Source: Ctena decussata
Lineage: Eukaryota; Mollusca; Bivalvia; Lucinida; Lucinidae
Direction: 5' to 3'
NCBI GenBank assembly: GCA_963989385.1
Contig: OZ022508.1
Coordinates: 34,680,166 to 34,744,165, forward strand
Length of the DNA stretch: 64,000 nt
Shown here: piece by piece, positions 44,101 to 51,960 of the stretch
How the letters are laid out: each line of letters opens with the position of its first letter
Position numbering within the stretch: position 1 is the first letter of the stretch
Program-made: the position numbers and the translations under genes
The notes under the pieces: model-generated
Told to the model about the DNA's origin: nothing
Databases searched by the model: none
The model's input: only the letters and a program-made list of their open reading frames with translations

Positions 44101-45192
44101 CCTCAGATATTCTAATTTGTCAACATTGTTCTGCAACCTGTTAAGGTATACTGATGTAACTTTTGTACCACAGTTCTTGCCATCAAGGGGTATGCACTGT
44201 AAAAAATTTCCGTATAGTTTACGGTAGAACACCTTGCAACCAGCTGCCAGAACAGTTCCCGTTATTTTTATGGGCGCCCGTCAACATTGGCGGAATCATC
44301 ACGCAGAGTAGGGTAGAATAAGACAGGTATTGTTTTGGTCATATAGCCCTTCAACACTATAAAGGTATTTTAGAGTGCGGTCAGTGAGCATTACTTTACC
44401 ATATCGAGATTTAAAAAAAAATGTTTACAAGCAGATGCCCGTAAAATAACGGGGAATTGACTGGCAGCTGGTTTCAAGGTACATTTGTGTATTCTACCGT
44501 AAACTCTACTGGATTTTTTTACAGTGTAATTTCTGTCTGATCTCTACGCATTACGTATGAACTGACGCGAACTTTACTCTTGTATTTTTTCATTTGCTGA
44601 TGAAACTTTGCATTTTTACCGGTAAAAAACACAGATCTATCTGAAAGTTTGATAAGTATAAGCAAAAGTGATGAACTAATATTAAGATTTCACCTCGTAA
44701 TTATTTCTTAAAGTATATTTTAAAATACTATACCCTCTGCGCAGGTAACTTTTGTTTAAACGTCGAACTGAGTCGGTTTCATTTATTTCCGATAAAACAC
44801 TGATGAGATCTATCAAGATGAAGAAAAAAGAAAGAAACCATTTGAGCCGTAATACGAAGAAACCAAAAAAGTATCATGTGCCCCCAGCGAAGACGCATAT
44901 CAGCCTGGACATCCGCTCATTCTGATCAGAGTCTTCGCTGTGCGCTTAACGGGTAGCTATGGGTCTAAGCTACCTCCATGCGGAAAGCGAAGACTGTTCA
45001 GATCTGAGTATTCACTGGATGCACATGCCACTATGTTGGTTTTGTCGTGTTGCGGCTCATTTAGAATGTTTACGGTACTTACATGGTCGTGCTGGTTGCA
45101 CAAGTGGTACACATTACATTGCCCAGGGTCTGTCAGATGCTCGCACTTGAGACATAACTTAGAGTGCCCTTTTGCAAGGGCAAACGCTATTA
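19880..45192 (-). CDS. Ly6-like plus triple ShKT secreted protein, seven exons, 5' end missing
   Basis: Joined exons 45192-45083, 42349-42281, 40126-40021, 29693-29592, 25380-25228, 23947-23792 and 20154-19880 give 322 codons in one frame. The first exon begins two bases into its codon, so a signal-peptide exon upstream is missing. Numbering from the first full codon: Ly6/three-finger-like domain (about 9-94, 12 Cys, ending CCHTTACNAHLC), Thr/Ala/Pro linker (96-128), ShKT domains at Cys131-172, Cys182-224 and Cys280-321, with a second Thr/Pro-rich linker before the last. All ShKT domains keep six cysteines and end CGFC. From the linker on, the introns are phase 1, so exons are symmetric modules. 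ShKT domains are small disulphide folds found in channel-blocking peptides but also in many ordinary secreted proteins; nothing here shows a toxin role. Joining the Ly6 exons to the ShKT exons is inferred from phase, strand and order. Confidence 0.75.
20174..20397. mobile_element. Palindromic MITE C, copy 2
   Basis: Same family (CAGTTGACTCTC...). It begins 20 bases upstream (gene sense) of the acceptor of the last ShKT exon. Its right half is part of a 344-bp tandem duplication. Confidence 0.7.
20342..21029. repeat. Tandem duplication of about 344 bp
   Basis: 20342-20685 is repeated from 20686 with differences seen only around the poly-C tract (20618 and 20957). The first unit begins in the middle of MITE C copy 2. 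Lies in an intron of the Ly6/ShKT gene. Confidence 0.85.
21735..21805. repeat. Hairpin family M, copy 2
   Basis: Outer stem GCAAACAGTTTGGA/TCCAAACTGTTTGC, inner stem GATCAGACCCCAC/GTGGGGCCTGATC. Confidence 0.65.
22770..23007. mobile_element. Palindromic MITE A, copy 5
   Basis: Same family, full length, flanked by ATA on both sides. In the intron between ShKT domains 2 and 3. Confidence 0.82.
23443..23717 (+). mobile_element. tRNA-derived SINE with 11-bp target duplications
   Basis: SINE body 23454-23706, flanked by AGCGAAAGATC at 23443-23453 and 23707-23717. The head is tRNA-like: A box GCGCAGTCGGTAGGGCG, anticodon-loop-like CTTGTAA, B box GGTTTGATACC. The tail is (AACAC)n after CCGTGGACGTTAAAC. 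Lies in the intron between ShKT domains 1 and 2. The exact duplications suggest a fairly recent insertion. Confidence 0.85.
23792..23947 (-). CDS. Ly6/ShKT gene: ShKT domain 2
   Basis: 156 nt, phase 1 at both ends, between a TCTCTCGCAG acceptor and a GTGAGT donor. It encodes a second six-Cys domain, ACQDHEDANFRC to RCQKHCGFC, closer to domain 1 than to domain 3 (shared YELG segment), as expected for an exon duplication. Confidence 0.88.
24160..24302 (+). repeat. Dispersed repeat P, copy 2
   Basis: Same repeat as 18725-18915 (GTAGTTTCGGCTAATAAAGC, GACGAAACCAGA). It ends about 70 bases before the TTAA element G1. Confidence 0.5.
24373..25088. mobile_element. TTAA-flanked DNA element, copy G1
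   Basis: Ends TTAAGGTGGAATAGGACAAA... and ...TTTGTCCTATTCCACCTTAA, inverted over at least 23 bases; 716 bp counting both TTAA. A TTAA target is typical of piggyBac-type elements, but the CCY start is absent. No transposase. Confidence 0.65.
25228..25380 (-). CDS. Ly6/ShKT gene: ShKT domain 1
   Basis: 153 nt, phase 1 at both ends. It encodes one complete six-Cys ShKT domain starting ACQDFENDHFKC and ending NCQLHCGFC. The spacing of the last three cysteines (C-x3-C-x2-C) is diagnostic. The usual Trp after the second Cys is replaced (SNYDKF). Confidence 0.88.
25610..25781. mobile_element. Palindromic MITE A, copy 6 (internally deleted)
   Basis: Both terminal repeats present but the second half is shortened to about 172 bp. 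It lies 230 bases upstream of the ShKT domain 1 exon. Confidence 0.78.
26222..26296 (-). mobile_element. tRNA-like SINE head or tRNA pseudogene
   Basis: On the minus strand: TGGTCTAGTGATTTAAGCGC (A box), GGCTCCCAC anticodon-like loop, GGTTGCAAGTTCAATTCCCC (B box). No CCA end or clear target duplication. The sequence is imperfect for a working tRNA. Confidence 0.5.
26505..28330 (+). mobile_element. Modular tandem-repeat element, family 2
   Basis: Starts TTTAGCTCACCTGAGC with a hairpin (GAGCACGAAGTGCTC), then (CGTCCGT)n, five monomers of 145 bp (26713-27440), then a second monomer type also spaced 145 bp (27501, 27646, 27791 onward). It ends GGTGAGCGATCC, hairpin GGGCCAT-C-ATGGCCC and TCTTGTTT. 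It sits in an intron of the Ly6/ShKT gene. Confidence 0.65.
28411..28505. repeat. Poly-T tracts with duplicated flank
   Basis: Two long T runs, each followed by CAATTAATGCTCAAGGCGAA; a short tandem duplication of about 50 bp. Confidence 0.8.
28600..29168. mobile_element. Mariner-like non-autonomous element
   Basis: Terminal repeats TACTCCTCGCCAAAAATTTA and ...TAAACTTTGGGCGAGGAGTA, flanked by TA on both sides, as for Tc1/mariner elements. 569 bp, no transposase ORF. Confidence 0.65.
29363..29430. repeat. Hairpin family M, copy 3
   Basis: Outer stem GCAAACAGTGAAAATCC, inner stem GAGATGGCTCATGATGAACC. Part of a longer repeat (29255-29478) flanked by CCGAATTTACCTGACTTGA. Confidence 0.6.
29592..29693 (-). 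CDS. Ly6/ShKT gene: Thr-rich linker exon
   Basis: 102 nt, phase 1 at both ends, between a TTCATTTCAG acceptor and a GTAAAA donor. It encodes SYVATMTTPNTTATTNPTAT and so on, a Thr/Ala/Asn/Pro-rich stretch likely to be O-glycosylated. It matches the linker before the third ShKT domain in style but not in sequence. Confidence 0.72.
29754..29802. repeat. Poly-C and (CA)n tract
   Basis: CCCCCTCC followed by a C15 run and (AC)n. Intronic, just upstream of the Thr-rich exon. Confidence 0.9.
30365..30827 (+). mobile_element. MITE F, copy 1
   Basis: GGTTGCACTACAGTAAAA at the left and TTTTACTGTAGTGCCAC at the right, about 460 bp. Contains CCCCGCCTCTTCTGGGGAGA. Confidence 0.7.
30828..31695. mobile_element. 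TTAA-flanked DNA element, G2
   Basis: Ends TTAAGGTGGTGATTTAGG and AATCAGTGATTATCACCACCTTAA. The subterminal parts (AAAATCTGCATAAAA; TTTTCTGCGAATAAATCTGA) also recur inverted, so most of the 868 bp folds back. It starts exactly at the right end of element F1. Confidence 0.65.
32210..32246 (-). CDS. Possible alternative first exon (signal peptide) for the ShKT gene
   Basis: ATG followed by 11 more codons (MGFAFILLFPGP) and one base, then a strong GTGAGT donor in phase 1. Spliced to the Thr-rich exon at 29693 it gives a complete 240-codon ORF: hydrophobic leader, linker and three ShKT domains. It competes with joining the Ly6-like exons to the same exon, or is an alternative promoter. The hydrophobic run is short for a signal peptide and the exon may be chance. 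Confidence 0.3.
32402..34089 (+). mobile_element. Modular tandem-repeat element, family 3
   Basis: Starts with a hairpin-like CCCCGCCACGAAGTGGGG, then (GTACGTCC)n, then monomers in two alternating forms (32640-33190), then a second array rich in AGGTCAAGGTCA. It ends with hairpin TCAC-CTTTA-GTGA followed closely by CTAGT, which fits the canonical Helitron 3' end (hairpin plus CTRRT). Confidence 0.65.
34090..34640. other. Imperfect inverted repeat, no gene
   Basis: CTCATTAGAACTGCC, AATGAGGAGGTTCTATTTGA, TCATTAGAACCTCCTC and GCAATTCTAATGA alternate in both orientations at 34295-34475, suggesting an old foldback element. Confidence 0.45.
34882..35022 (+). CDS. Candidate internal exon, unknown family
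   Basis: 141 nt open in one frame between a strong acceptor (CTTTGCATTTCAG) and a GTGAGT donor, phase 1 at both ends. It reads QTGLFALKRHAGLDPAQVK and later KMSLGSLTFWDMKASVFAG. The composition looks like real protein and both splice sites are good, but I do not recognise the family and found no partner exon. It lies on the opposite strand inside a 10 kb intron of the Ly6/ShKT gene. It could be an exon of an unrelated gene, or a relic of one. Confidence 0.35.
35821..36284 (+). mobile_element. MITE F, copy 2
   Basis: Nearly the same length and sequence as copy 1; terminal repeats match at 18 of 19 bases (AGGTTGCACTACAGTAAAA vs AGGTGGCACTACAGTAAAA). Confidence 0.72.
37110..38210 (-). pseudogene. 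5'-truncated LINE (RTE-like) reverse transcriptase
   Basis: Minus-strand reading in several frames: KKAFDRVWHAALWATIRKYN (motif A region), VGVRQGCLLSPTLFNIFLER, LRFADDIEALAEEEQE (FADD catalytic box, about 37905), FKYLGAIVSYDGS, ACESWTLTADLESRTQ. The order is right but frame shifts near 37930 and 37400 kill it. The C-terminal AFEMRCYRKLL segment resembles RTE-group LINEs. It is the only second reverse transcriptase with clear catalytic motifs in the window. Confidence 0.8.
38375..38435. repeat. Hairpin family M, copy 4
   Basis: CAGTGAAAATCCAGATGAGA-TGGCTCATAATGAGCC-GTCTCATCAGGATTTTTACTG. Same larger repeat as copy 3 (38325-38535) but with the hairpin reversed relative to the flanks. Confidence 0.6.
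39181..39394. mobile_element. Palindromic MITE C, copy 3
   Basis: Same family, ACAGTCAACTCTCGATATCT at the left end and CTAGAGCCAACTGTA at the right. Confidence 0.7.
39739..39846. mobile_element. MITE D (ACGT-phased), perfect palindrome copy
   Basis: 108-bp near-perfect palindrome with CCCAGCAGGCACATGACGT ends. It holds eight ACGT cores, at 39754, 39765, 39776, 39787, 39795, 39806, 39817 and 39828. Confidence 0.75.
39892..39995. mobile_element. MITE D (ACGT-phased), second copy in tandem
   Basis: CCCATCAGGCAC to GCCTGCTGGG, with ACGT at 39918, 39929, 39940, 39955, 39966 and 39977. It ends 25 bases from the donor side of the Ly6-like exon at 40021. Confidence 0.7.
40021..40126 (-). CDS. Ly6/ShKT gene: third Ly6-like exon
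   Basis: 106 nt between a TTTCTAG acceptor and a weak GTAACA donor. It encodes GKRAAHGQVACRHCCH and then TTACNAHLC plus one base of a Gly codon. The CC-x4-CN ending is the usual close of Ly6/uPAR-type domains. It ends in phase 1, which fits the phase-1 Thr-rich exon at 29693. Confidence 0.75.
40717..42175 (+). mobile_element. Modular element, family 6, with inserted palindrome
   Basis: Starts GCCCCGACATACGAAGTATG (hairpin), is interrupted by a long palindrome (about 40790-41445), then continues with (GTTCGTCC)n at 41485-41540 and loosely repeated units ending near GGCACTGGTCGGGGTATAC. It follows the same plan as the other modular elements but its ends are poorly defined. Confidence 0.4.
40790..41445. 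mobile_element. Foldback element with about 215-bp inverted arms
   Basis: The left arm (about 40790-41005) reappears as its reverse complement at about 41232-41445, including TTCGAAAATGTAAAGGGG and GGTCTTTTACTTTATT. A roughly 225-bp AT-rich spacer separates them. It is probably a foldback transposon inserted in family 6. Confidence 0.6.
42281..42349 (-). CDS. Ly6/ShKT gene: second Ly6-like exon
   Basis: 69 nt, 23 codons, phase 0 at both ends, between a TATTTTACAG acceptor and a GTAAGT donor. It encodes SCFTEVRVDHGNFVYELDC, the middle of the Cys-rich domain. It is short and has no stop in this frame; the domain continues cleanly on either side. Confidence 0.75.
42485..43256. repeat. Array of TACGTA palindromes
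   Basis: Degenerate array of CCTACGTAGGA units joined by CTTACTAACTC or GATAATAAGTC, changing orientation freely. About 770 bp, with an imperfect 22-24 bp period. It lies inside a copy of dispersed repeat N. A minus-strand open frame of GVSKSYVG-like repeats is a by-product. Confidence 0.85.
43728..43795. repeat. Foldback repeat, CGGAACACCGCTCGGCCAAT type, copy 2
   Basis: CGGAACACCGCTCGGCCAAT + TCCGTGAA / TTCACGGAATTTGCCGAGCG hairpin. Confidence 0.6.
43912..44700. mobile_element. TTAA-type element, diverged copy G3
   Basis: TCAAGGTGGAATATTATAAA, then GAGCATGAAACAAATG and TTTCCTATTTCAGTGACG, matching 24373-24720. The right end is not found. Interrupted by MITE B copy 3. Confidence 0.5.
44195..44526. 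mobile_element. Palindromic MITE B, copy 3, nested
   Basis: Same family, inserted into a copy of the TTAA-flanked element. The host sequence resumes with CTCTACGCATTACG, as in the uninterrupted copy at 24670-24690. Confidence 0.75.
44843..45059. mobile_element. Palindromic MITE A, copy 7 (diverged)
   Basis: The most diverged copy (TGAGCCGTAATACGAAG). Its right end is 23 bases from the 3' edge of the Ly6/ShKT exon at 45083. Confidence 0.75.
45083..45192 (-). CDS. Ly6/ShKT gene: first recognised exon
   Basis: 110 nt between a TATTTCAG acceptor and a GTAAGT donor. It reads IAFALAKGHSKLCLKCEHL onward: the tail of a likely signal peptide followed by C-x2-C and two more cysteines (CNVYHLC). It starts in phase 1, so an upstream exon must supply the start codon. 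A palindromic MITE (44843-45059) ends only 23 bases below the exon edge. Confidence 0.75.
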
Positions 45193-45299
45193 CTGAAATA
45201 CATAATGTAAATCAAAGAGCCCAAATGAACCTACACAAACTTTTCATTTGTACTACAATTCAGCGCAAGCTCGCCGATCACTTTAACTTGGGATGATTT

Positions 45300-46300
45300 T
45301 TTCGTTGTGTAAACCATAAAGCGATAAAAGGAGACAACAAGATTTACCTGTGCAAAATATTATAAAAATAGTTTTATCCAAGCTATATCAAAATATCAAA
45401 ATGGAATTCTTAGTCTAGAGGACAAAAAAGTGTGTATAAAGATGAGCCGCCTCATCTGTATTTATGCTCTTTGCAAGTTCAACTTTTTTTTAGTTTTTGG
45501 CCCTATTGGAGTTACAATAAATTTCACTACATACGAGCGTACCTGTGTTATCATGAGTCAACTAAAGTCATTAGTCTATGTTCTTAACTGCTATGAAATT
45601 TTCTTTGAGAATTTGGTCAGACTACACATCCGTTTGCACAAAAGATCACAGCTAATAGTGAATTTTCGCAATGTTGTGAATTCGTTTTACAAGATATAAG
45701 GTTCATATTGAGTCAACATGTCCATTCGTTCATTCATTCATTCATTCATTTTAAAGACAAAATTCAGAACCTAATTTAACATGTTCGCAAATGTTCTGAA
45801 TTTAGGGAAGAACAACACTATTACAGCTGAAAACCAGTTTAAATTCATACTCACGTGCTTATAACAGTTATTGTCTTATCAACAAACATGTTACGTTTTG
45901 TGCACCACCCGAGCCACAGGCTAATAATTTCGTCAACATAATCTATTTCATTCTTAGTTCTAATAAGGCGAACTTCGAACATTAATTTCGCAAAGGTTAA
46001 CAATTATTCATCACTGTTCGCATATTTTCTCTTGCCTCTGTGGCGAAAAAAAACAACAGAAAAAAAAACTTTTTTATTTGTATTTATTTTACTTTTTGCG
46101 GTTTGCAGTTGCAATTTGCGAATATTCGGAAGGTTGATCTTCCGTGTTCGCAAATACTATTTCACTTCGCTTCATTTTTTGCAAATTTTCTTAAATTGGA
46201 AATCGAATTAAGAGAATCCTTACATGTTAAGAACGAAACTGCCTTAGCAACGAACATCCTGTTTTGTGCCCTGCCCTGTGTTCAATGATTAACCTTCAAC
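45300..46300. other. No gene recognised; expected region of the missing first exon
   Basis: AT-rich. Contains (ATTC)n at about 45724-45750. The signal-peptide exon of the Ly6/ShKT gene should lie here or further upstream, but no ATG with a hydrophobic run and a phase-1 donor convinced me. Confidence 0.4.
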
Positions 46301-46308
46301 GAGATACA

Positions 46309-46546
46309 TGAGCCGCGACACGACAAAACCAACAAAGTAGTTGTGCGCCCAGCGCAGACTCACATCAGCCTGGGCATCCGCTCATTCTAACCAGACTCTT
46401 CGCTAAGCACTTAAAGGGTAGCTAAGGGTCTAAGCTACCTCCATGCGGACAGCGAAGACTCTGATCAGACTGGGCAGATGCCTAGGCTGATCTGAGTCTG
46501 CACTGATCACACAACCACTTTGTTGGTTTTCTCGTGTCGTGGCTCA
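46309..46546. mobile_element. Palindromic MITE A, copy 8
   Basis: Same family, full length, with both terminal repeats and the inner palindrome. Confidence 0.82.
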
Positions 46547-46949
46547 CATACAGATTAAGGTCATAAAAACACGTTTTGTAGGCAAAAAAGATAAGACGGT
46601 GCCTATCAATGATAAGAATGGCATTGACATATAGAAAAAAATATGTCAAGATTTAACAAAACTAAATTAAGTTAAACATCAAATTCAAGAAGGAAGATGA
46701 GGGGGACATAAATAAATTCGCCAATTAGTCAGTAAAAATTCTAATGCACTAACGTATGTAACGCGACGTCTGATTGGTTAGCATAAAAATATTGCGACAA
46801 TATATCCTGCGATATACTGTCGGAAGCCCGACGTCATTACGTAACGTCGTTTCCCATTGGCTGATGTCTGGTTTTACGTCGCTGAAAGCATTTGCTATGG
46901 GTGCAAAGTAGCACACTTTTCAAGGTGAACATGTGAAAAGTGCATGAGA

Positions 46950-47110
46950 ATGGGGATAACTATTGAAAATTGCCATTTGGGGAGGTAAATCGTCGGTTTT
47001 ATGGTCGCAAATTACGTTTTACGGCTCCGATGGCGCGTCGCCGTAATATGAAATTTCCGACCATAAAACCGACGATTTACCTCCCCAAATGACAATTTTG
47101 AGTACAGTTA
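46950..47110. mobile_element. Foldback repeat with 50-bp arms
   Basis: CATTTGGGGAGGTAAATCGT + CGGTTTTATGGTCG at 46974-47007 recurs as its reverse complement at about 47070-47100 around a CCGATGGCGCGTCG centre. Confidence 0.65.
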
Positions 47111-47160
47111 TCTCCTAAATAGGTGTGCAAATGTAGAAAGACGCTCTTGTCTAGCACAGA

Positions 47161-47235
47161 GGCACAAAGTTCGAGTGGTTAGAATGGGCGCTCGGCTTTG
47201 GTGCAGAAAGTCACGGGTTCGAATTTTCAAGTCAG
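47161..47235 (+). mobile_element. tRNA-like SINE head
   Basis: GAGTGGTTAGAATGGGCGC resembles an A box with variable D loop and CACGGGTTCGAATT a B box. Followed by a non-tRNA tail. No boundaries established. Confidence 0.45.
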
Positions 47236-47667
47236 CAAGCGACTGAAAACCTCTGACAAGCCAGTAGTAAATGGGTACTTTTTTCGAATAAGGATCGGTT
47301 AAAGACAGCAAAAGGAGAGGGATGGATTTTGTCTTTCATATCCTGTGCTCAAGATATGATTGGACTCTAACACCCGTGGCCCAATGGCTGCATGGCTACG
47401 AGAAATCTTTACCTTGTCATCCACAGACTGACAACAAATTAGGGTGGTGTCCAATAGCATCTTCTTGTCATACTTCACGGTTATGCTGGTCAAAATAGTT
47501 CTTACAGTCATGCTCTCCCAGATCTCCCCTTTGAAGCGTTTTTGGCATATTCGTGTCCGCATTGTAGCTCAAATACCCTTTGAAATATTTTCATGATACT
47601 TCACAGATATGTCATGACAAAGAGTCACATACATCGCGTACAAGAATAACTGTTCTTATTTTTGTAA

Positions 47668-49029
47668 GCGCGCCTTTGCAAAGCAAAGGAGGGCTTATGC
47701 AATACCCTCGGCGTCGTAGTCCGAGTATCCGTTGGCGTTAGCGTTAGCGTCCGCGTTAGCGTCCTCGTCCGTGATCAGGTTAACCAATGTTAACTTTTGC
47801 GTTTTACTCGATGTTTAATTCTGTATCTTACAAACTACAGTAGCTACAGTCATCATACTTGGTACATACATACATCCGTATGACTGCTGCAGCAGCAGCA
47901 CACAATTGTGTGTCCTTGACCTATGTATTATGGTTGACTGACTTTGCTGTTTGGCACTGTTTTGAAGGCAATACTTTCAATTTTCATAATACCTTTGAGA
48001 AAAGAAATTTGAAACTTGGACAAAAAAACATATCCCTACAATTACAGCTGCTGCAAAGCATCCATGCTAACTCCTGTGCCCTTGACCTTTATTCACGGTC
48101 TACTGAATTTGATGGGGCAAGAGGTCAATATCAAGGATGATCTTGATGTTAAAGTTTTCGGTTAAAGCTTAAAGCGTGTACCTCCAAACTCATTCGAAGT
48201 ACCTGCTTCGTATTTGGTCAGGACCGTCCTTGGAGCATTGGGTTGCAGCAGCAGCAAAGCATCCATGCAGACTCTTGTGTCCTTGACCTTTATTCATGGT
48301 TGAGTGATTTTGCCTTATACCTTACATTTCTCTTTGAGCTCATAACTTCGATAACTTATATATGCTACAAAGTTTAGATGTAGTATGATAATGATACTTA
48401 CTCAGACCAACATCTTTGACTTTTTGGTCGAGTTACCCTGGGTGGGACCAGGGGTCAGAATGTATAACAGGTCATATTAAACACTTGCAAAATGGGAATA
48501 AAATCATAAGTCTGGTATCATTACTTGCCCTGGAGAGTTAGAAACTGGACATAATGATCACAGATGAAATAGTTTATACAGAGACCAGGCTTTGACAACT
48601 GGTTCAGGCTAGGGGTGAGGTTATGAGGTGGGGCCAAAGGAAACATGAGAAGTCTGCAAAGGGTAAGGAGGTGTCATCAGACCGACTTAGTACTGGGTAA
48701 AGGTGGTGTGAAAACCCGTACTAGGAACCACCCTTTGTCACCATGAGGCATTATAAGTTAGACTGAGTTGGTATCTCTGCGTCTGGTGCACGAGGATCCG
48801 ACCCTCAATGTCCGCAAAGTGTCCAGATAGTGGCATACAAGTCGGCCCTGTATGCCAAAGGGAACAACTGACTTAGTCTAGCTTCTGGTGCAAACTTCAT
48901 TTGTGCACTAGCTACAACATTCACCCCTGATTAACTATGTTAATGTTTTGAGTCAGGATACTTTGTAACCTTGAGAGTCAGGCACCCATACATAAGGCGC
49001 GCTTCGTTGTCTTCTGACAACTCTTGTTA
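47668..49029 (+). mobile_element. Modular tandem-repeat element, family 4
   Basis: Starts AAGCGCGCCTTTGCAAAGC with a hairpin (CCTTTGC-AAA-GCAAAGG), followed by (GCGTTA/GCGTCC)n and repeated segments containing GCAGCAGCA and CCATGC. It ends GGCGCGC, hairpin GTTGTC-TTCT-GACAAC and TCTTGTT, the same 3' signature as families 1 and 2. Confidence 0.6.
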
Positions 49030-49234
49030 CTTTTTGAGGTATTTTGTTATGATGGCTTTAGCTGTAATTTCATGTCCGCTCCGTAACTGAATAACTTTTG
49101 GAATATCTTATCTCAAATTTTCACACGATGCCATTTCTTTTGGATTAAGAAATTATTACATTCCCTTTGATTTTCCTTAGATGAAACGACGCCATTGGCA
49201 ATAGTAACTTCTATTTGACATCACGTCATATGGC

Positions 49235-49640
49235 GACGGCCGTTTAATTTAAGCAGCTTACCTGTTGGCTAGTGACAGCCTTTCGTCGTATATTTTACAA
49301 ACGTTGCTCTAAAACATCGAAAATGATGCTAAAAGTAATTTTAAAATTAAATGTAATTACAAGAGATAAAGTTCTTTTTTTTTCAAGTTACATGGAAATA
49401 TGTATACAAACGTACCCGTGCAAAGTTACGAGAACGCCCTTTTGGTGTCACTTACTTTGCACGTGACCCATTGCGTTCATACTTCCATGAACATGGGAAA
49501 AAATTAAACTTATTCTTTTTTTAAATTATTTTGAGCATCATTTTCGATTTTCAAGAGCAACATTAGTAAAATATACGACGAAAATGTGTCACTAACCGAC
49601 AGGTAAACTACTCCGTTAAAGGGTCGTCACCATGAAAAGA
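49235..49640. mobile_element. Foldback/MITE-like repeat
   Basis: CCTGTTGGCTAGTGACAG ... CGTCGTATATTTTACAAACG on the left and its near reverse complement at 49530-49610 (CGTCACTAACCGACAGG type). The interior is AT-rich. Confidence 0.5.
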
Positions 49641-50950
49641 CGTCCAATAGAACGTTACAACGGCCAAAAGCGTCTTTTTTACGTATATTAACTCTTGCCA
49701 CTGACTTCCCATAGGTAAACCGTAAAGAGCAACTGGCTTCATACACCGATGAAAGACAGTTGATCCTGTGACGTTGTCGTCAAGCGACGTCTGAGGTAAA
49801 CAAAGTCTTGATTGGTCCACGTAACGTTCGATTGACGCCACGTTATGGCGACGGCTGCTTAACGTAATGGCTGAGTACGTCGTTTCTGTCCTTTTTTCGA
49901 CGCATACTTTGAATATTCTACATTAAATTACCACGAAAACAGCACAGGAAGGGTCTAAAAATAAACTGTAAATATAAAAATAAAAATCCGTCGCTAAAAT
50001 TCTACAAGAAGCGCTTCGCGCTTCATGGAATTTAAGCTCCGCCCACTGGCTTCATCACACGATGAACGCTGAAAAATCAAATTTCAATTCTTAAGTGACG
50101 TTGCGTCCCAGGTTACATTACACCATTATTTTCCCATAGACGACAATGTAACATCTGGTCATTTTATTACAAAACTGTACGTACAAAGTTTTCCAAACCC
50201 GTCTTACTTTAAAGTGTCATCCTAGCCTATCAATTTGAGACGAAAACATCCACTGCCTTCCCAACTCAGTAAGCCGCTAAACTAGATGCAGAATGGCAAC
50301 CACCAATTCGTTGAGCCCCCCCCCCCCCCCCCCTCAAAAAAAAAAAAAAAAGGCATATTTTTCTACTAGTGTGTCAGTTACCAAAATCAACCCCATCTAC
50401 TTCTGGTAAAATATTTCTCAAATAAACATGCCTTTTTGTAACTATCATTTGTTGGTCTTTTTTTATACTTCAAGAAGTCTAACATGCATGACTGACAGAT
50501 GACGTCATCTCTCTTACAATGTAAACCTAGTCCCGAAAAAGGCGGGGCAAGTCCTCAAGAATATTTAGTGGACTGTACCCACCAACGAAGCAGCATGACC
50601 GTCTGTTGTTCATGGAGGTATGAACACTGTTTCTCCGAAATAAGTTCATCTAAGCAAATGCAAAGGAAATTTTTTTATAAAACCGTTAACATCATTTTAT
50701 AATAGTTCTTCACAGTTATATAGTGCAAGTAATGACAATGTTTCATATACATGAGTGGTAACTCTCGCTTACATATTTTCTTAGTTATGTGCTCGCGGAA
50801 ATTTGAGCTGCAATTTCGTGCTCGCTTTGAATTTTCATCTTATGAATATCCCTTGGAGGATACGCTTGGTAAAGGAATGACAACTCTTGCGTTCATATTT
50901 TAGATTTTTTCCCTTGATGGTTTTAAATGCGATTTCATCGCCACTTTAAA
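49640..50950. other. No gene recognised
   Basis: Mixed unique-looking sequence with a C17 plus A-run tract at about 50316-50350. No exon with good splice sites was seen on either strand. Confidence 0.35.
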
Positions 50951-51960
50951 ACTTAAAGGCCTAATTGCTCGATCAGTGATGAAATATTTCATCGTGAGCT
51001 TCTCACTACAGTTTCATAATAGTAAACGACCGTGATTGGTCAGCTTTCGTCAAATATACTGAACAAAAAAAGAAACGTAACATACATTGAAAAACTCACT
51101 TTTGATTTTCTACCCCTGCAACTCAAATGAACTTGCGTGAGTAAAATACGGATTAATATGATTAGTAATGAATGTAGTAAATATATTGCTGTCTTTGTTA
51201 AAATTGTTAGCCTTGGATAAATTTTGAAATTTGAATGAAGTGTTCCTGGAAAAAATGATTTAAATGTTGTTGTAACGTTTCTTTTTTTGCTCAGTATATA
51301 ATGTCCTTGAGTTTCACATAAAAAGGTTTTGAAAATTGATTTGGGTCATTTAAGCTGGCAACTAATTTTCGTAAACAATAATAAAATAGTAAAAATACAG
51401 TGTACAGGCTTGGAGACCCATTTATAGTTGTTACATTACTAGACGGGAAACCAGGAAAAACAATTGTATTTTGTGGAGCGACTTGTTTCCTCTACTTGTT
51501 GACATGAGTTAGACTCGCTTTCTGCGTGGCAAACCACATTTGATCACCAAATGTGTATGTTGAACCGTTTTTTTTCATAATGATTCGTATTTAGACTTTT
51601 TAACCACCGATAGGACTATGGAGACTTTAATGCACCATTTTCAAAATTTTGCAAAGCTTTTATATAAAATTTTCATAATATGAAATTATAACCTGTGGAT
51701 ATAATTTTCTTATTACCAAACCTGGCTTGAAAGTTGCGTTCTTCACGCCTGTTAATGGTTAGTTCAGTTTCCACGTCAAAATTAAAATTTCAAGCGTCTG
51801 TAAATAGTTAGCCATATTTTTAAAGGCCTAATTGCTTTATCTGTAGTATAAATTTATGAAGATTGGTTGATTGGTTGTTTGGAGTAGGACTTTAAGACAG
51901 TATCTCAGTCTATATCGGGCATTCTACAAGAGAGAGGGAGAATGGAGGGATGATAGGCGA

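Noticed and set aside
47299..47562. 87-codon minus-strand frame (FKGEIWESMTVRTILTSITV) as an exon
   Set aside because: A GTAAAG donor-like site is present, but no acceptor, signal peptide or known domain. It could not serve as the missing first exon of the Ly6/ShKT gene.
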